From assembly GCA_902728285.1 (NCBI GenBank), contig CACVBU010001197.1, forward strand, positions 443,140-507,139: a stretch of 64,000 nucleotides of DNA, written 5' to 3'. Position numbers and translations under genes: made by a program. Shown here in pieces: positions 9,465 to 22,300 of the stretch. The first letter of the stretch is position 1. Every line of letters begins with the position of its first letter. This DNA comes from Clytia hemisphaerica (Eukaryota > Cnidaria > Hydrozoa > Leptothecata > Clytiidae). Under the pieces are notes generated by a model, which worked only from the letters and a program-made list of their open reading frames with translations, was not told the origin of the DNA and did no database searches.

Positions 9465-10359
9465 GTTTTTTTTCATACAGCACTCTTTTTTTATAAGGAA
9501 CACGTTTATAAGGAACTTGAAGCTGAAAATGGCTCCAAAAAGTAAGGAATTTTTAAGGAACTGGTCAGGTTGAAAATAAGAAAACAAGTTAAGAAACAGA
9601 GAGTTTCAGAAAATTATATAAAGTTATACTTACAAAGTTTATACTTATACATAAGTTTTATACTTAGCAAATCCAATCTTGGCAGCTAAGTAATAAGGAG
9701 TTCGATAAGGATCTTTGAGGCTGAAATTCTCTCGAAAAATGAGGAGCTCCAGGCTCAGAGGAAAGTTAAGATTCCTTATAAAGATTCCGTGTAATACGAT
9801 TTTGCGGGATTCACAAAGCTTTTCTACTTAGTAATTAATTAAATATCACCCCATTCAAATTTCAATTTGTTGGCAAAAAAAAAGAACAACGATAATTTAT
9901 AAAAGTAAAGTTTGCAACAAAAAATAGTTTTGAAACAGAAGGAAAAAAGTCTCCAGGAAATAGATTTCCTACCGGGTGTTTCAAAATTAAAGCTTGAATT
10001 GAAGTTCTGAGAAAAATAAAAAGTTAGTATGACCCATTTGTCGGTTAAATTTGAAAACAGACTCAAATCTACTAGAAAAAAAGTATAGGTTTCAAGAAAA
10101 GCAGGAAATTTTTCGTGCAAGATCGGGGAAACTTGGAAACTCAGGTCCGCCTGCAAGATTCTTGAAGCAGATCTAATAGAATGCAATAGATGGAATAGGG
10201 CCAGAAAAGAGCTATGAGTTTTTGTCGCTAATTTTGAATTTAGGTAATAAAACCAGTGGCCAACGCCCGGGTTAATGTGTGTTCCTGTATAACATAACGT
10301 CATGAATATCAACAACTATACAACAATAAAGTTCACGATTAAAATAGATTCATCATTAC
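9465..10359. other. Intronic or intergenic, low-complexity repeats
   Basis: Degenerate copies of a short phrase (ataaggaact...gctgaaaatggctccaaaaa) at 9500-9760, then unremarkable sequence. I looked here for the missing C-terminal DNAAF5 exons and found none. Confidence 0.35.
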
Positions 10360-13300
10360 CTGAGTATGAATTTCTTTGAAGGATTCTTTCAAATGACCAT
10401 CTGTGATGACACCACTTTCAAGCATTGCCCAAAGAAATGAAATCGCTACTGACCTTACTGCTGCTGCCGTTCTGAAGAAAAATGCGAGAAAAAAAACAAC
10501 AGGGCTCAAGATTAGATGCAAAACAAGCACTGGGTGGTGATATCACCTTTTTTTGAAAATAATCTGAAACCTAAAGCTGGTACCGAAACCAATTTAGGGT
10601 TGGGTCCCCCATTTTTGATATCGATTGTGCATGTGGGTGATGTTGCAGATTACATTCCAAACTCAGGTTTGAAAGCCCTGGCGGGTTTCCCTGTAACAAA
10701 AATAAAGTTTTTCGAATCAATGGCGGAAATAGATGGTGGATTGGCGGCCACCCACGCTAAAGGTCTAAAGGCCAATTTCTTATGATTTTTCAATCCTAGC
10801 TTAGGTAAGTATCCCGGGAAAGGAATATTCCATCCAGTATCTTCTAGTAAGGAAAACCATAGTGTTTGTTCGCTCTTTGAAACAATGAACTAATTGAAAA
10901 ATACATCACAAGTCATGATTTTCCGTGGTAACAAATGTCACACAATTTTACCTTCCAGCTTGCCAAATACAATTAGGTAGGACAGTTTCTCTTAGCAGCT
11001 TTAAAGCACATTGTTGTAGTTCTTTGATCAAGCTCTCCTCACCACGGCATGATAACACCAATTGAGATAGATTGACAAACATCCTAAAATCATTATAAGA
11101 AATTTATAATCAATAGCAAATGTGCAGCAAAAAAACGAAGAGGTGAACAATTTGGTCAGCTGTGTACACGTTTTTTTTTCTTCATAAGAACAAACTATAT
11201 AAGAACAAGAGTCTTCGATGGTCAAAATGTTAAGAACAAGTTAAGAACATTTTAAGACTTCGCGAACTCGAAGATAGCTAATTTCTTAGGAAAATAGAAC
11301 AAAATACATAAGAAATGAGGAAAATAAGAACATGTAAAAAACATTGTTAAGCTTGAAACTCAAAAAGTTGAGAATATCTGAAAGCTTTAAAAAAATTTTT
11401 TTTTGATATTTTTATAAAAAAACGTTTATTATTCAAATAAATGTAAAAGGTTTAAAAAACTTAAACTCAAAATTTCATGCAATTACTCCAGCTCCGGGTG
11501 CAAATACAGTAAAGACAAGAAATTTAATTTTAATAGTAGAGGACCAAGCCTGTGGTTCCGTGACATCTTTTCTACGACCTAACCATTTTTAGTCTATTCC
11601 AAAGAACAGTATATTACAAGATATTTTTGGGAGGACGCGGATTAGGCCCGGGAAAACTTTTTATGACCAAAATAGTGACGCCATCGGCAAAACTGCAAGG
11701 GAGAATTCTGAAATTCTGAGCAAAATATTGTATTACAACAACTCTCTGACTAAAACACACAAAGAAATACAGCCGCTTTAAGACCAACTAACTGTCAGCT
11801 CTACTATGATTAATGAATCTTGTCTTGATCGTACTGACGTCGGTATGTTTTTGAACTTCAAGCGACTGTCTTTCTTTGTGTGTTTTAGTCAGAGAATTTT
11901 TGTAATATATTTTTTTGGAAAACGGTTATGGAATACAGAAGAATATGTAAGAAATGGACAAGGAAAGGTGAAGTTATGGTAATTATCACCATGTTCACAA
12001 TTCTGAGGACGAATTGAAAATTTCAAATGACTTCATGCTTCTTTTCAAGGTTTTTCTGTTACCTGAAAGTGTGACTAGTAGTTTTGGGCAATGACTCCTT
12101 GATGGAGGGCTGATATAGACTTTTTTGTTGATGTATATCTAGTTTATTTGACACCTAAGCTTGAAGAATTATGATTAGATACCACTTACTTTTGTCTCAT
12201 CTCAGGGTCACGTGATGCATCTGAACATTGTACGAAAATCTCCAAAGCTGTCTGCAAAAATGAAACCAAGGCCATTTTCGATTCTGACAAAATTGCAATA
12301 TAGAGATAGAATTCTGGTGATTGCCCAGTCCATTGCTTGCAGCTATCCTGATGGAGTAAAATTAAAGAATTTTTTACAGGGTGCCTTATCAAAAAAACTC
12401 CAAAACAATTAACAAGTGATACTTACATGAGGCCCCCCAGCAGACCTTCAATTCACGTAAATTTTTTTCCTAGATTCACGCATTCACGCAATTCTTTTTT
12501 AACCGCTGGGGCTTTTACATGAACCTCCCTTGCTAATCAACAGAAAACATTGAATTAAGAATATCCAAGAAATTATGAATAATCTCGAAAAAACCTCGAA
12601 AAACGAAAGTATTTTTTTTCGAAAATCGGATTCCGTCGCATTTCCGAATTACTACTTTTCTTCATTGTGCAAAAAAATCATCGAAAGTCTGTCGAGTGTG
12701 ACTCGAAAATAAAAGAAACCCGTTTTACGCCGGTATTTGACCGTTCCGGTAATTTTCAAGGAGTTTCAGGTTGAACAAGAAAAAGATTTCTAGAATAATT
12801 CAATGATGCAAAGTTTTGGGAATCAACATAAAATACCTTAAAGAAATAATTAAATGTAAAGTAAAGTAATTATGTAAAGAAATAATTAAATGGAATGAAA
12901 AATGTCACGGAAAAGTTTTAAAAGAACTTTCTTGGTCAGACTTAGAGTAGTGGGGGTAGACGTAATAAATTCAGCCATTCTTTCCCATATCTTTTAGCTA
13001 TCTACAAAATTGGCACAAACCCTTTGGCGACTGTTGGTTTAAAGACTAAAGGCGTGTGCGGCACAAATATAGGTGCTTAAGAAAGATCCATACACTGTAG
13101 TTATTTTGTTACACGCCCTTGAAGGGCGGCGGCCGAGTTGAGTAGGTGGTGGAAATAAAAGCAGTCAAGTCTGCGGGGAACTGCATGGATTGATGGAAAA
13201 GTGCCCGGCGGTAAACTTCAACTTTCGATTTATGTATACAAAAAGGAAAGAAAGAGTCCCGATACCGCTCGGAGAGAAAGAACGCAAGGCAAGGCGGGGG

Positions 13301-16300
13301 GACAAAAACTTCACTCGAAGCACCCAGCGTGATCTTCAAGTAAGCGATTCTTAAATATCTCGGAACCAGCGCTAACTTAGTTTTCTTAGGGTGGGTTTCT
13401 ATGGCCCGATTAGGCCTGGATCGACCAAGTCAGACTGAGTTCAAACCATGTCAAGTTACGAGGCTGATAAAAGATAAGCAAATCTTTTCAGCGTGCAACT
13501 AATGGCTTGCATGGACTATATACCCTCTTAGCAAAAAGATCTGCGCATTTGTACACAACAATCTTGTATGTGACTTGAAGTGTAGCGTGAAATGTAGCTG
13601 GGTCGTCTCATGGTTTCTGTAACCGTGGCGATAGTTTTTATTTTAACTCTTTCAAATTTTTAATTATTCCTTAAGATGATTCACGATAATATTAAAAACT
13701 ATACAGCGGAGTTTTCATAGCTCCAACACGAACGGGGGACAAAAATTTGTTTGAATTATGAAAATTTCGAGTTATGGATATAAGTTTATAAATCCTTGTT
13801 AACTGAAGACTTGTTCGAGTTAAGGTGATGTTCGAGCTAATGAGGTTCGAGTTATAAAAATTCATACTGTTTCGTTTCCATTCCGTTACCATTGGGATAC
13901 TTTTGTAAAGACAAGAGAGTATGTCAATAACCGGAAGACGTTTTCTCATTCCCCGTGAAGAATGTATTAATTTTGCCGATTTATTCAGAGAAAATAAAAC
14001 AAACGGAATAAAGAAACGTAATACCTTCAATTCCATTGTCAGTTCTGATCCAAACATATTGAAAAGATCATCAGATGACGTCATATTCAACTTCAAACTT
14101 AACTCGCCCAGTTGTGATTTAACCTTCGAAAATAAGAAAATGAAAATGAAATCCTTGCAGTTGGGAAAATCGACATATTTTCTTCTTTGTGTAGCCCATT
14201 CTATCCAGTTGTATAAAAAAATCATCAAAAATTTCCTTCTTGATGGAACGAGCCAACCCATAGACTAGCATCGCGTCAGTTTCATTTTGTTTCTCTACTT
14301 CTACTCTAACGTCCCGATTGGTAGGGTGGTCGAATTGTTTTCAAAATCTAATAAACGAAGGGTTCTCAATAAAAGGGGGGGCGATATTGTACCTCGAACA
14401 CTCCCCAAAATAATGTAATTATAAAAGCTAAAAACCTGGTCAGATCTACCCCAGTGGAAGACTCGATAGAAAAATTGCCAAAAATGGCCTAATTTCAGGC
14501 ATAATTTTCATCTCCCCTGAAATTTTAAATTTTCCATAACCACCTCGATGGATTTCGAAACTTCACCGGGTCACTGGGACAGGAAAGTATCCGCTCTTTT
14601 AAATTCAAAAATAGTTTTTACCTGATTCTTAACTTCTCCATTACAAGCTAATGACGTCACATTGAGGAGTACTTTGAAAAGGTCTTTGCTGAACTCTGAG
14701 TGGTTTATCCCATTCTTTGCGATGATTTGATTGGTGCACTCCAGAAGGCTTTCTTGACATGATTGGTCGATCGTGCTGCTGATCTCAGGACTGCTCAAAG
14801 TCTTGCAAACCCTCTATGTTACAAATTAATAATTTCATGCGGTTGTTGGTAAAGCTACTTTAATGGGATAAATTTTCGCGGGGATTTCGTGGATTTGGGT
14901 GTCAACCGTAAAAATTAAAAAACAAAGGAAATCTTGATAGGTCTTGTCCGGGAAATATTTTTAAGAAAATTTCAAATAGCTACAGTACTTTGAAAATGTT
15001 TACTGGCATCAAAGAAGCCATTTTTCGACAACCAGCATGCATAATTATTTGGCGTAAAAAAATTTTGAAAATATTGTCTCCCAAAAGGATCATTCGCGAA
15101 ATTAAGTCCCCGCGACGAGTTCTTAAAATTTCGCGGATGAGCTCAACCGGCGAAATTTAATCCCCGCGAAAATTTATCCCATATACAAGTAATGATCAAG
15201 TAACTGTCGAACGTGCTAACCGCACTGGCTCAACTTCAGTATCTTTTAAAATTCTTGTAGGCCAAATTCTAAACATAAGAAATAAAAATATAAAAAAATC
15301 AAAAAAGAACTCGTGAATACGCCCCTAAGAATCAAAATTTTGAAAAAATGAAAAAAATACCCCCAGTTATTCACCCAAGGAACAAGTATGCAAAATTTCA
15401 GCCGAATCGGACCATTTTTGAAGTCTCCAGCGTGCCCCAAAGTTTTTAGCCCCGTTTTGAGGTTAAAACTCGTGACCACGTCCCTAAAAATCAAGAGTTT
15501 GAAAAAACCAAGGAACAAGTACGCAAAAGTTCAGCCAAATCGGAACATTTTTGAAGTTTTTAGCGTGCCCCAAAGTTTTTAGCCTCGTTTTTAGGCTAAA
15601 CAGTGGTAGTATTCGAGTATAGTATTCGAGTACTTCCATCTTTTGATTTTTACCATTGCTTTTGTCGGCTTTTTTTTGTTAATTTGTTTTTTTTCCGTGG
15701 ATTGTGTTTGCTAGTTTTTTGGGTTCAGCCGTCATACATTTCCTTTTAGAAAAGTGGATTTGCTCTTCATCAACAGATCATCTGTATTGCTTTTTTAAAG
15801 TTCCATAAAAAAGGAATATCATTGTCGCTAAACTTACGGTTATTTCGTCACCAATCAAACGATAATTAGCCTTCTTCACAAAACAAGACAGGATACGTAG
15901 TGTACGTGAGATTGATTTCGGTGATAGAGTAACTGATTCTAGGTGAGGTATGATAAGGTTCATATACACGCGTGGTTCAACAAACAATCCAACCAGTTCA
16001 GCAGTCTTCAGTACCTGGACATGGAAAATGAGTTGGTCGCAAATTGAAACAAAGTAGAGGGCAAGGCAACTTCTAGATTCTAGGCTTAGCAAGTGCAGTG
16101 TATTGATTAGCGTAAATATGTACTTGAGGCGGTGAACCGAACTTTTCGAACCGCGAAATGTAATTTCTTTTGTACCTTGCACCGGCCAAATTCGCCGTTC
16201 GCCGGGCCTTAATAAGACCTCTGACAACCCCTTAAGTAAGTAAAGTAAGTCTACGACCGTAGTCGAATGCGACCCGAAGGCTACTCTTTCGATTCGATAG

Positions 16301-19300
16301 CTATCTAACCGAAGGTAGGTAAGGACGCCACTCTTTCTCCCTGGATTGCTCCACATACCCTTGATCCTCATCTTAATTACTGAGCATTTCGGTTCCGGTT
16401 CAAAGACACAAAAGAATTAAGAAAAAAAAAAAAAAAAATACAGTCGACTCTCTCTAATTCGAACCTCTGTAATTCGAAATAAAGCATCGGTCCTTTCATC
16501 TGGAATCTGCGGTATAAAGTACTCCTGATTCGAATGCTTATCTGACTCGAAGAAGATTCGCTGTCTCTTTGGTTGATAGTCCAGGAGCTGGGGAGGTTAA
16601 CTATGACAGTCGTAGAGGCACGTGCAAACATATATCATCATGTAGCACTGTGTCTGAAGTTTCCGATTTACTTGTTTGCTGTCCGAAATTTTCTTGTAGG
16701 TGGTCGAATAAGAGAGATTCAACAATAATGAAAAATGAAAACATACATGTTGAACGACTTCTTTTTCGTCGTCTTCAGCAGCTCTGTACAATCCTTGTGA
16801 AAGTAGTTCGATATTCATGGTCACGTGATCTTCACAGAAATACACCATGTGATACAGTAGGGATGCTGACTAAAGAAATGAGTAAAAATGATAACATTAT
16901 TTATAATGGAGATGTCAGGAAATCATTTTGATGAAAGGCTAGACAGAGAGGTAGGTGATTATGTGACTAAAAAATATTCTTTTTTATGAAAAGGTGCGCT
17001 ACTGCTAACAAAGCAAAATTTCTCGAAATTTGTGCTCGCGCAACTCGGACGGAGGAGAAAATTGATTTTTTTTCTTTAGTTGAAAAATTTTGATCGATGA
17101 TGTTTTGACGAATCTCCTACCATTTCCTTGCACAGCATTTTAAAACAAAATGATTTTTGCACTTCAATAATAAACGAGTATCACACAAATGAAAAACCAC
17201 GTTGTTGGTACTGGTGTAAACCTTCCTCAATCGATAACAAACTTTTCTTAATAGATACGAAAGTCAATAAAATAATACTTTGATTCTGGTAGAAGGCGTC
17301 CAATCAGTGATATCGTTAATAATGGCCGGAAGAATTTTGGAGAAATTTTGTTGGACCAATGCTCGACATCCTAAACTTGGTCTTTCATGATCTATGGATT
17401 AGACGATATGGACAATAAATGGATTTAATGAATCCTGTTAAAGCCATTGACCTTTCACATACAGTATATGGCCCCCAAAACGGAGACGGCCCCCAAAACG
17501 GAGGTTTTCATTAAAATGAAGATTCTGACTTGTAGATTTATCAGAATTAAACGATTTTTGTTTATTTTGAAGGAATGATGGTTATACTTAAAAATGAGCA
17601 TGTTTTTGCTGGTTTGAGACAGATTCAAAATAACATATTTGCGTCTAAAGGAAATATTTTAACACCAAAATTAGATAAAAATTGCATATAACTCACTCTA
17701 GCTCCTTGGATATTGAAAATAAGTTATGAAAACGGGGTATAGGAAACTTTCTACACCTAATGCCGTTCAGAAAATGCAAATACATCTGTGACTTTAGAGG
17801 CTGGGTAAAAGATATAGCATCTTGAAGGTCAACCAGTATTTTGGAGCCCAAGAATCAGCATTGACAAAACCGAAAATTCTAAATATGAGAAAAAGAAAAA
17901 AATCTTGGAACTATCACCTTGAGTAAATAGTTTATAACAAAAAATTAACATTATATATATAAAATTTTTCGCTGAATCAGCAAAAATGGCAAATTCTGTC
18001 ATTTTTTTGCAAAATATAGGATAAAAATATCTTTAAAGCTTAATATTTTCAGTTTCAGTTAAGCTTTTTTTCTAAAATTTTCAAAGCTTATTCCATACAT
18101 GAATGGAACTATTTTCAAAATAGATTTGTTTTCGAAAACTTGATTAAGACGTTGTTAAATCAAAATTGTCATATTGAAAATTTCTAAATTTTCAGTTTGG
18201 ACTTTGCAATATCGAAAATCTTGAAATATTTCATAAAAATCATAAATTTTACGTCCATCGGGTCGTAAATTTAAGGGAAAACACAATTAGGTTCATAGTT
18301 TTTCCTTCTATTACCACTGGGCTTAATAATTTGATTTTAGCTACACCTCCGTTTTGGGAACCCCAAACCTGCATTTTGACAACCAGGGGTATACTGTAAA
18401 AATTTTATCAAATAAATTTATGCCTAAAACCCTCTAAATCATATTTCAAAACTATGGTCAAAATTTTGTATTCATATCTTAAAGATATCGCGAGAAATCG
18501 CTAAAATTTCAAACCTCCGTTTTGGGGGCCATTAGAAAAAAGCTACCTATCTTTAAGCGATTGAAAAATATTGTTGAAATTGAAAATTTTGAAAAAGAAC
18601 TTCCAGGAAATAAAGTAGAGATGTTAAAGGTTTTCATGCAGCAAAAATTTTTGTAAAATCTCTTTTCCTCTAGATTTGAGAGAAATTTCAAATTTGATCG
18701 CCGTTTTGGGGGCCTCATACTGTAGTTATAATGTATGTTGATTCAGCATATTGAAATAAATAGAATCTTTTGTAATGAATAATGAAAAATGTGGAGCAAG
18801 ATTTTTTTCTTCCTTTTATTTACAAATTTGATAGAACTCTTTTATTATAATTTTGCTGACATCAGTTTCAGACGAGTCGGGTGTATATAACACCGTATAA
18901 TTCCTTTAAAGGTGGATTTTATTTTGTGTGAATAAAACCCTGGTCTAGAGACGTGAATTTGCTAAGATATCTACAGATATACGAGAAACTATAAACTGTT
19001 ACTCTGAGTTTTAACATGAGAATTACGAATTAGGACCTTAGGATCTCAGTATCTTAAAGCTCAAAAATGTTCCAATGAGGCTGAGGACATAGCGTGGAAG
19101 CAACTTCTCGCCCGAACTTTAAATTTTGAAAAACGTTAAGATACCCAAAAAATTGTAAATAAATATATTTTGACTGATTATAGAGAAAAATCAACTCGGT
19201 AATTTTAGTAGGGGAGCTCACCCCTAGTGTACTTGGTATTTTTCGTGGGAGGCAACCACATGTGATTAGTCCGAAAGAGGGAATTTTCTTGAGATGGGAC

Positions 19301-22300
19301 CTGCGAATTAGTCCTGGTAAAAGCACTACAACCCCTCCCTTCCCCCAATTAGGTAAAACATTGATAATTTTAACGTCGAATTCAATGAAAACGGTTGACA
19401 CCATCGGATACAACATGAAATTCTGAGCAAAAAAATACACTACTGTATGACAAGTCTTGCACTCAAATACAAAAAAACAGAAATGACAATTTAAAGTCCA
19501 AAATTCTGTTATGTTATAAATTATTTATATATTTGTTTGAGTACAAAACTTGTGGTAGTTTTTTTTGCTCAGAATTTTATGCTCCATCCTATAGTATTTT
19601 TAATTATTTTCGTTTAACTTAATTATGGAAAATTGCCAATACTTTACTACCTGTTTTGAGGGTTAGGAGATTTTTCCTGTAACGTCAGTCTTTTGGCCGT
19701 CAGTTCTTTTACCATAAAAACCTTTGACAGGCCTTATTCCCTGCTCAAAAGTCTGAAATTCCAATCACGTGCAGTTGCCTATGAATGGCGAATGAAAAGA
19801 GACTAGACAAATTAAAATCAGTTATAGTCATGGAAAGTGAGATTCATCATACCTAAGGCATCTTCAAAGTGTTTTTGTGTCAGATACTCTTTCTTTTCCT
19901 TGAAATCTTTTTCATTTTCTTCTTCGTATAACGCACCAGCCTGAAATGAATAAGATAATGAACAAAAGGAGTTCTCGAGAAAAGAAAATCCAGATAAAAA
20001 ATGAAATTCAACTTAAAGATTCCTTCCATAGTCCTTAGTAGAACCTCCAAATTTTATGAGGCTACTTTTTTCAAAGTTAAGATATCTAGGTTTTAAATTT
20101 TTAGATACTGCTTGAAAACAATTAGAATTTCAACGTGAGGTACGTGCGAGGAACAAAAATCTGAGAGCAATGTTTTTCCTTAAAGATATTTTGTGGTCTT
20201 ACTAAGGACTATAGAAAGAATTTTTGAGCTAAGTTTTACTTTTTATCTGGTTATCCCTTTAAAACGTAACACGTTGTTTGACATTGTTTTATCAACCTTA
20301 TGTTACACAGCGATTGTTTTTAGTTTTTTCTTTATTTAGTTTGGTACATGGATAACGACGTAAGCTGACCATGATGGACCCAATGAAAAGTTCGGGATTT
20401 CTGGAAATTAAAGAGTTGTACAAAAACACCTGTTCGGATTAGTTTAGTCCAGCTGGCAACGTTATTTGAATGTTAGATGGACGTTGTTTGAATGTTGTGT
20501 ACCTTCTGGGTACGAGTTAAGGCTGGTCTCATCTTGTGCCCGCTGCGATCGTACTTTTTCGAGCAAAGCTTCCACGCTATTGGTCAAAAGAAAAATGAAA
20601 CAATTCCACCGGCGCGATCTGACGTAACGGTTGAAATGTATTCAACCTTTTTTTTGAGCGCGCGCTACATTTTTATACTTCACGTAATCTTTATTCCAAG
20701 CAAAAAGGATTGAAGCCAAAAGGTGCGATCGAAGCGCGCACAAGCAGAGACCAGCCTTAATTCCCTTGAGAAATGTTTCCACGTGGTAGAAGAATTGATT
20801 TCACACTTAAAAACGAGTGGACAATCACCTGTTTAAACCATGTTTGACTTTTATTGACAATATCTGGTAATTCATCTGAGAAACCACTCAACAACAATGG
20901 TAAAAGTTTGGAAAAGAAAGAATATCTAAAAAGAAAGAAAATAAAGCTTTTTTTAAAAGAATTAAAAACTCATACAGCTGACCTTTTAAATGAACAAAAT
21001 TTTCATATATTGAATTCACTCCAAAAAATAACACTAAAGTCTGACTTGATGTAATATAATCTGCAGCACAGACAAAAAAGTCTGTGATTTTTAAGCTGAA
21101 TTTTATTCTTCTTCGTTTTCCAATTTCTTTCATTCTGATTTTCTATTTGAAAACAATCCACTCCTGATTATCTTTTCGATAAGCACAATACCACTAGATT
21201 TAAAAAGTGACAGCCTTTTTGTCTGTTTCTGCTGTAGATTATTTTGAGATTTGAGATAGACTTTATATGTAATCTTACCGTACTGTAATAAGAGTTTCTA
21301 TTTAGTGGCTTAAAAGTCAAGCATGCGAAATAAAAAGTTTAACAAGGCATGAGAACGATTCTAAAAGATTGTACCGATCTCTGAGTTCTAGTAACCATCT
21401 CCCAACCACATTAACCACAGCTAACCGTACCACACCAGAATGATCGAACGTTCTCTGTGCCAAATGTGTAAACACCTCATCAACAGCTTTTCCACTTGTA
21501 CCCAGTATTGTGATTCCTATGGTCTGACGATAATCAAAATTTTAGTACATAGCAGGAATTTCGTGGCTGGGTAGCTCAGTTGGTAGAGCATTCAATATAC
21601 AATTTTATCATCTCCGGTCAACGACAACTCATCATCGAATGAGTAGCTTGGATCGGGTAATCTGATCTAGGCGATAAGTAACTGGGAACTGAGAGTAGCT
21701 GAGGCGGTTCAGTTTTTCAGCTATCTCAGGTCTAGCGCAGATAGAAAGGGGATAAGCTCCGCCGATAACCATCATAATGAATGGATATGAGCCATCCGGA
21801 TAATTCATGATGGGTCTTACTCCCGAAGGAGTAGGAATCACAGTGCTGACATACACTGCGACTTGACAGAAGCAAAGGTATATTCACTTGCTAAAGCGAA
21901 TCATAGTGACACGGTGGGTATCGAACTCGGACATCCCAGACGGGAGACAAAGATGATAACCACTATACCACTACACCTAGTGAATATGTATAGTTAAAAT
22001 TCCTTAGCATAAATTTTGAAAATAATTTAAACTAAACTAAACGTTATTAAACAAAACAATTACCTCTATCATTGCTGTCCGTACTTTATTGTGTTGATGA
22101 GAAAGACTCTTTAAAAGAGGTTTAATTAATGACTCTCCTTGCATGTAAAAAGGTTGCGGTGACACTTCATACAGTCTTCGAACACACTGACAGCTTTCCT
22201 GATTGGTGTTTAAGAAAAAGGGTAAAAATAATATTTGTTAGAAAGTTTCGGTGATGAGAGATTGAAGAAGAGCATTTTATGCATTTCAAAACTAATATTC

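Noticed and set aside
13692-14261. 189-codon open frame on the minus strand as a separate gene
   Set aside because: Only 14025-14123 is coding: it is a DNAAF5 exon with good splice sites and phase. The rest is intron read-through.
13921-14268. 115-codon plus-strand ORF
   Set aside because: It is the antisense shadow of the DNAAF5 exon 14025-14123 and its intron.
15778-16371. 197-codon minus-strand ORF as a novel protein
   Set aside because: Residues corresponding to 15838-16014 are a DNAAF5 exon; the upstream part lies before the acceptor and shows no family resemblance.
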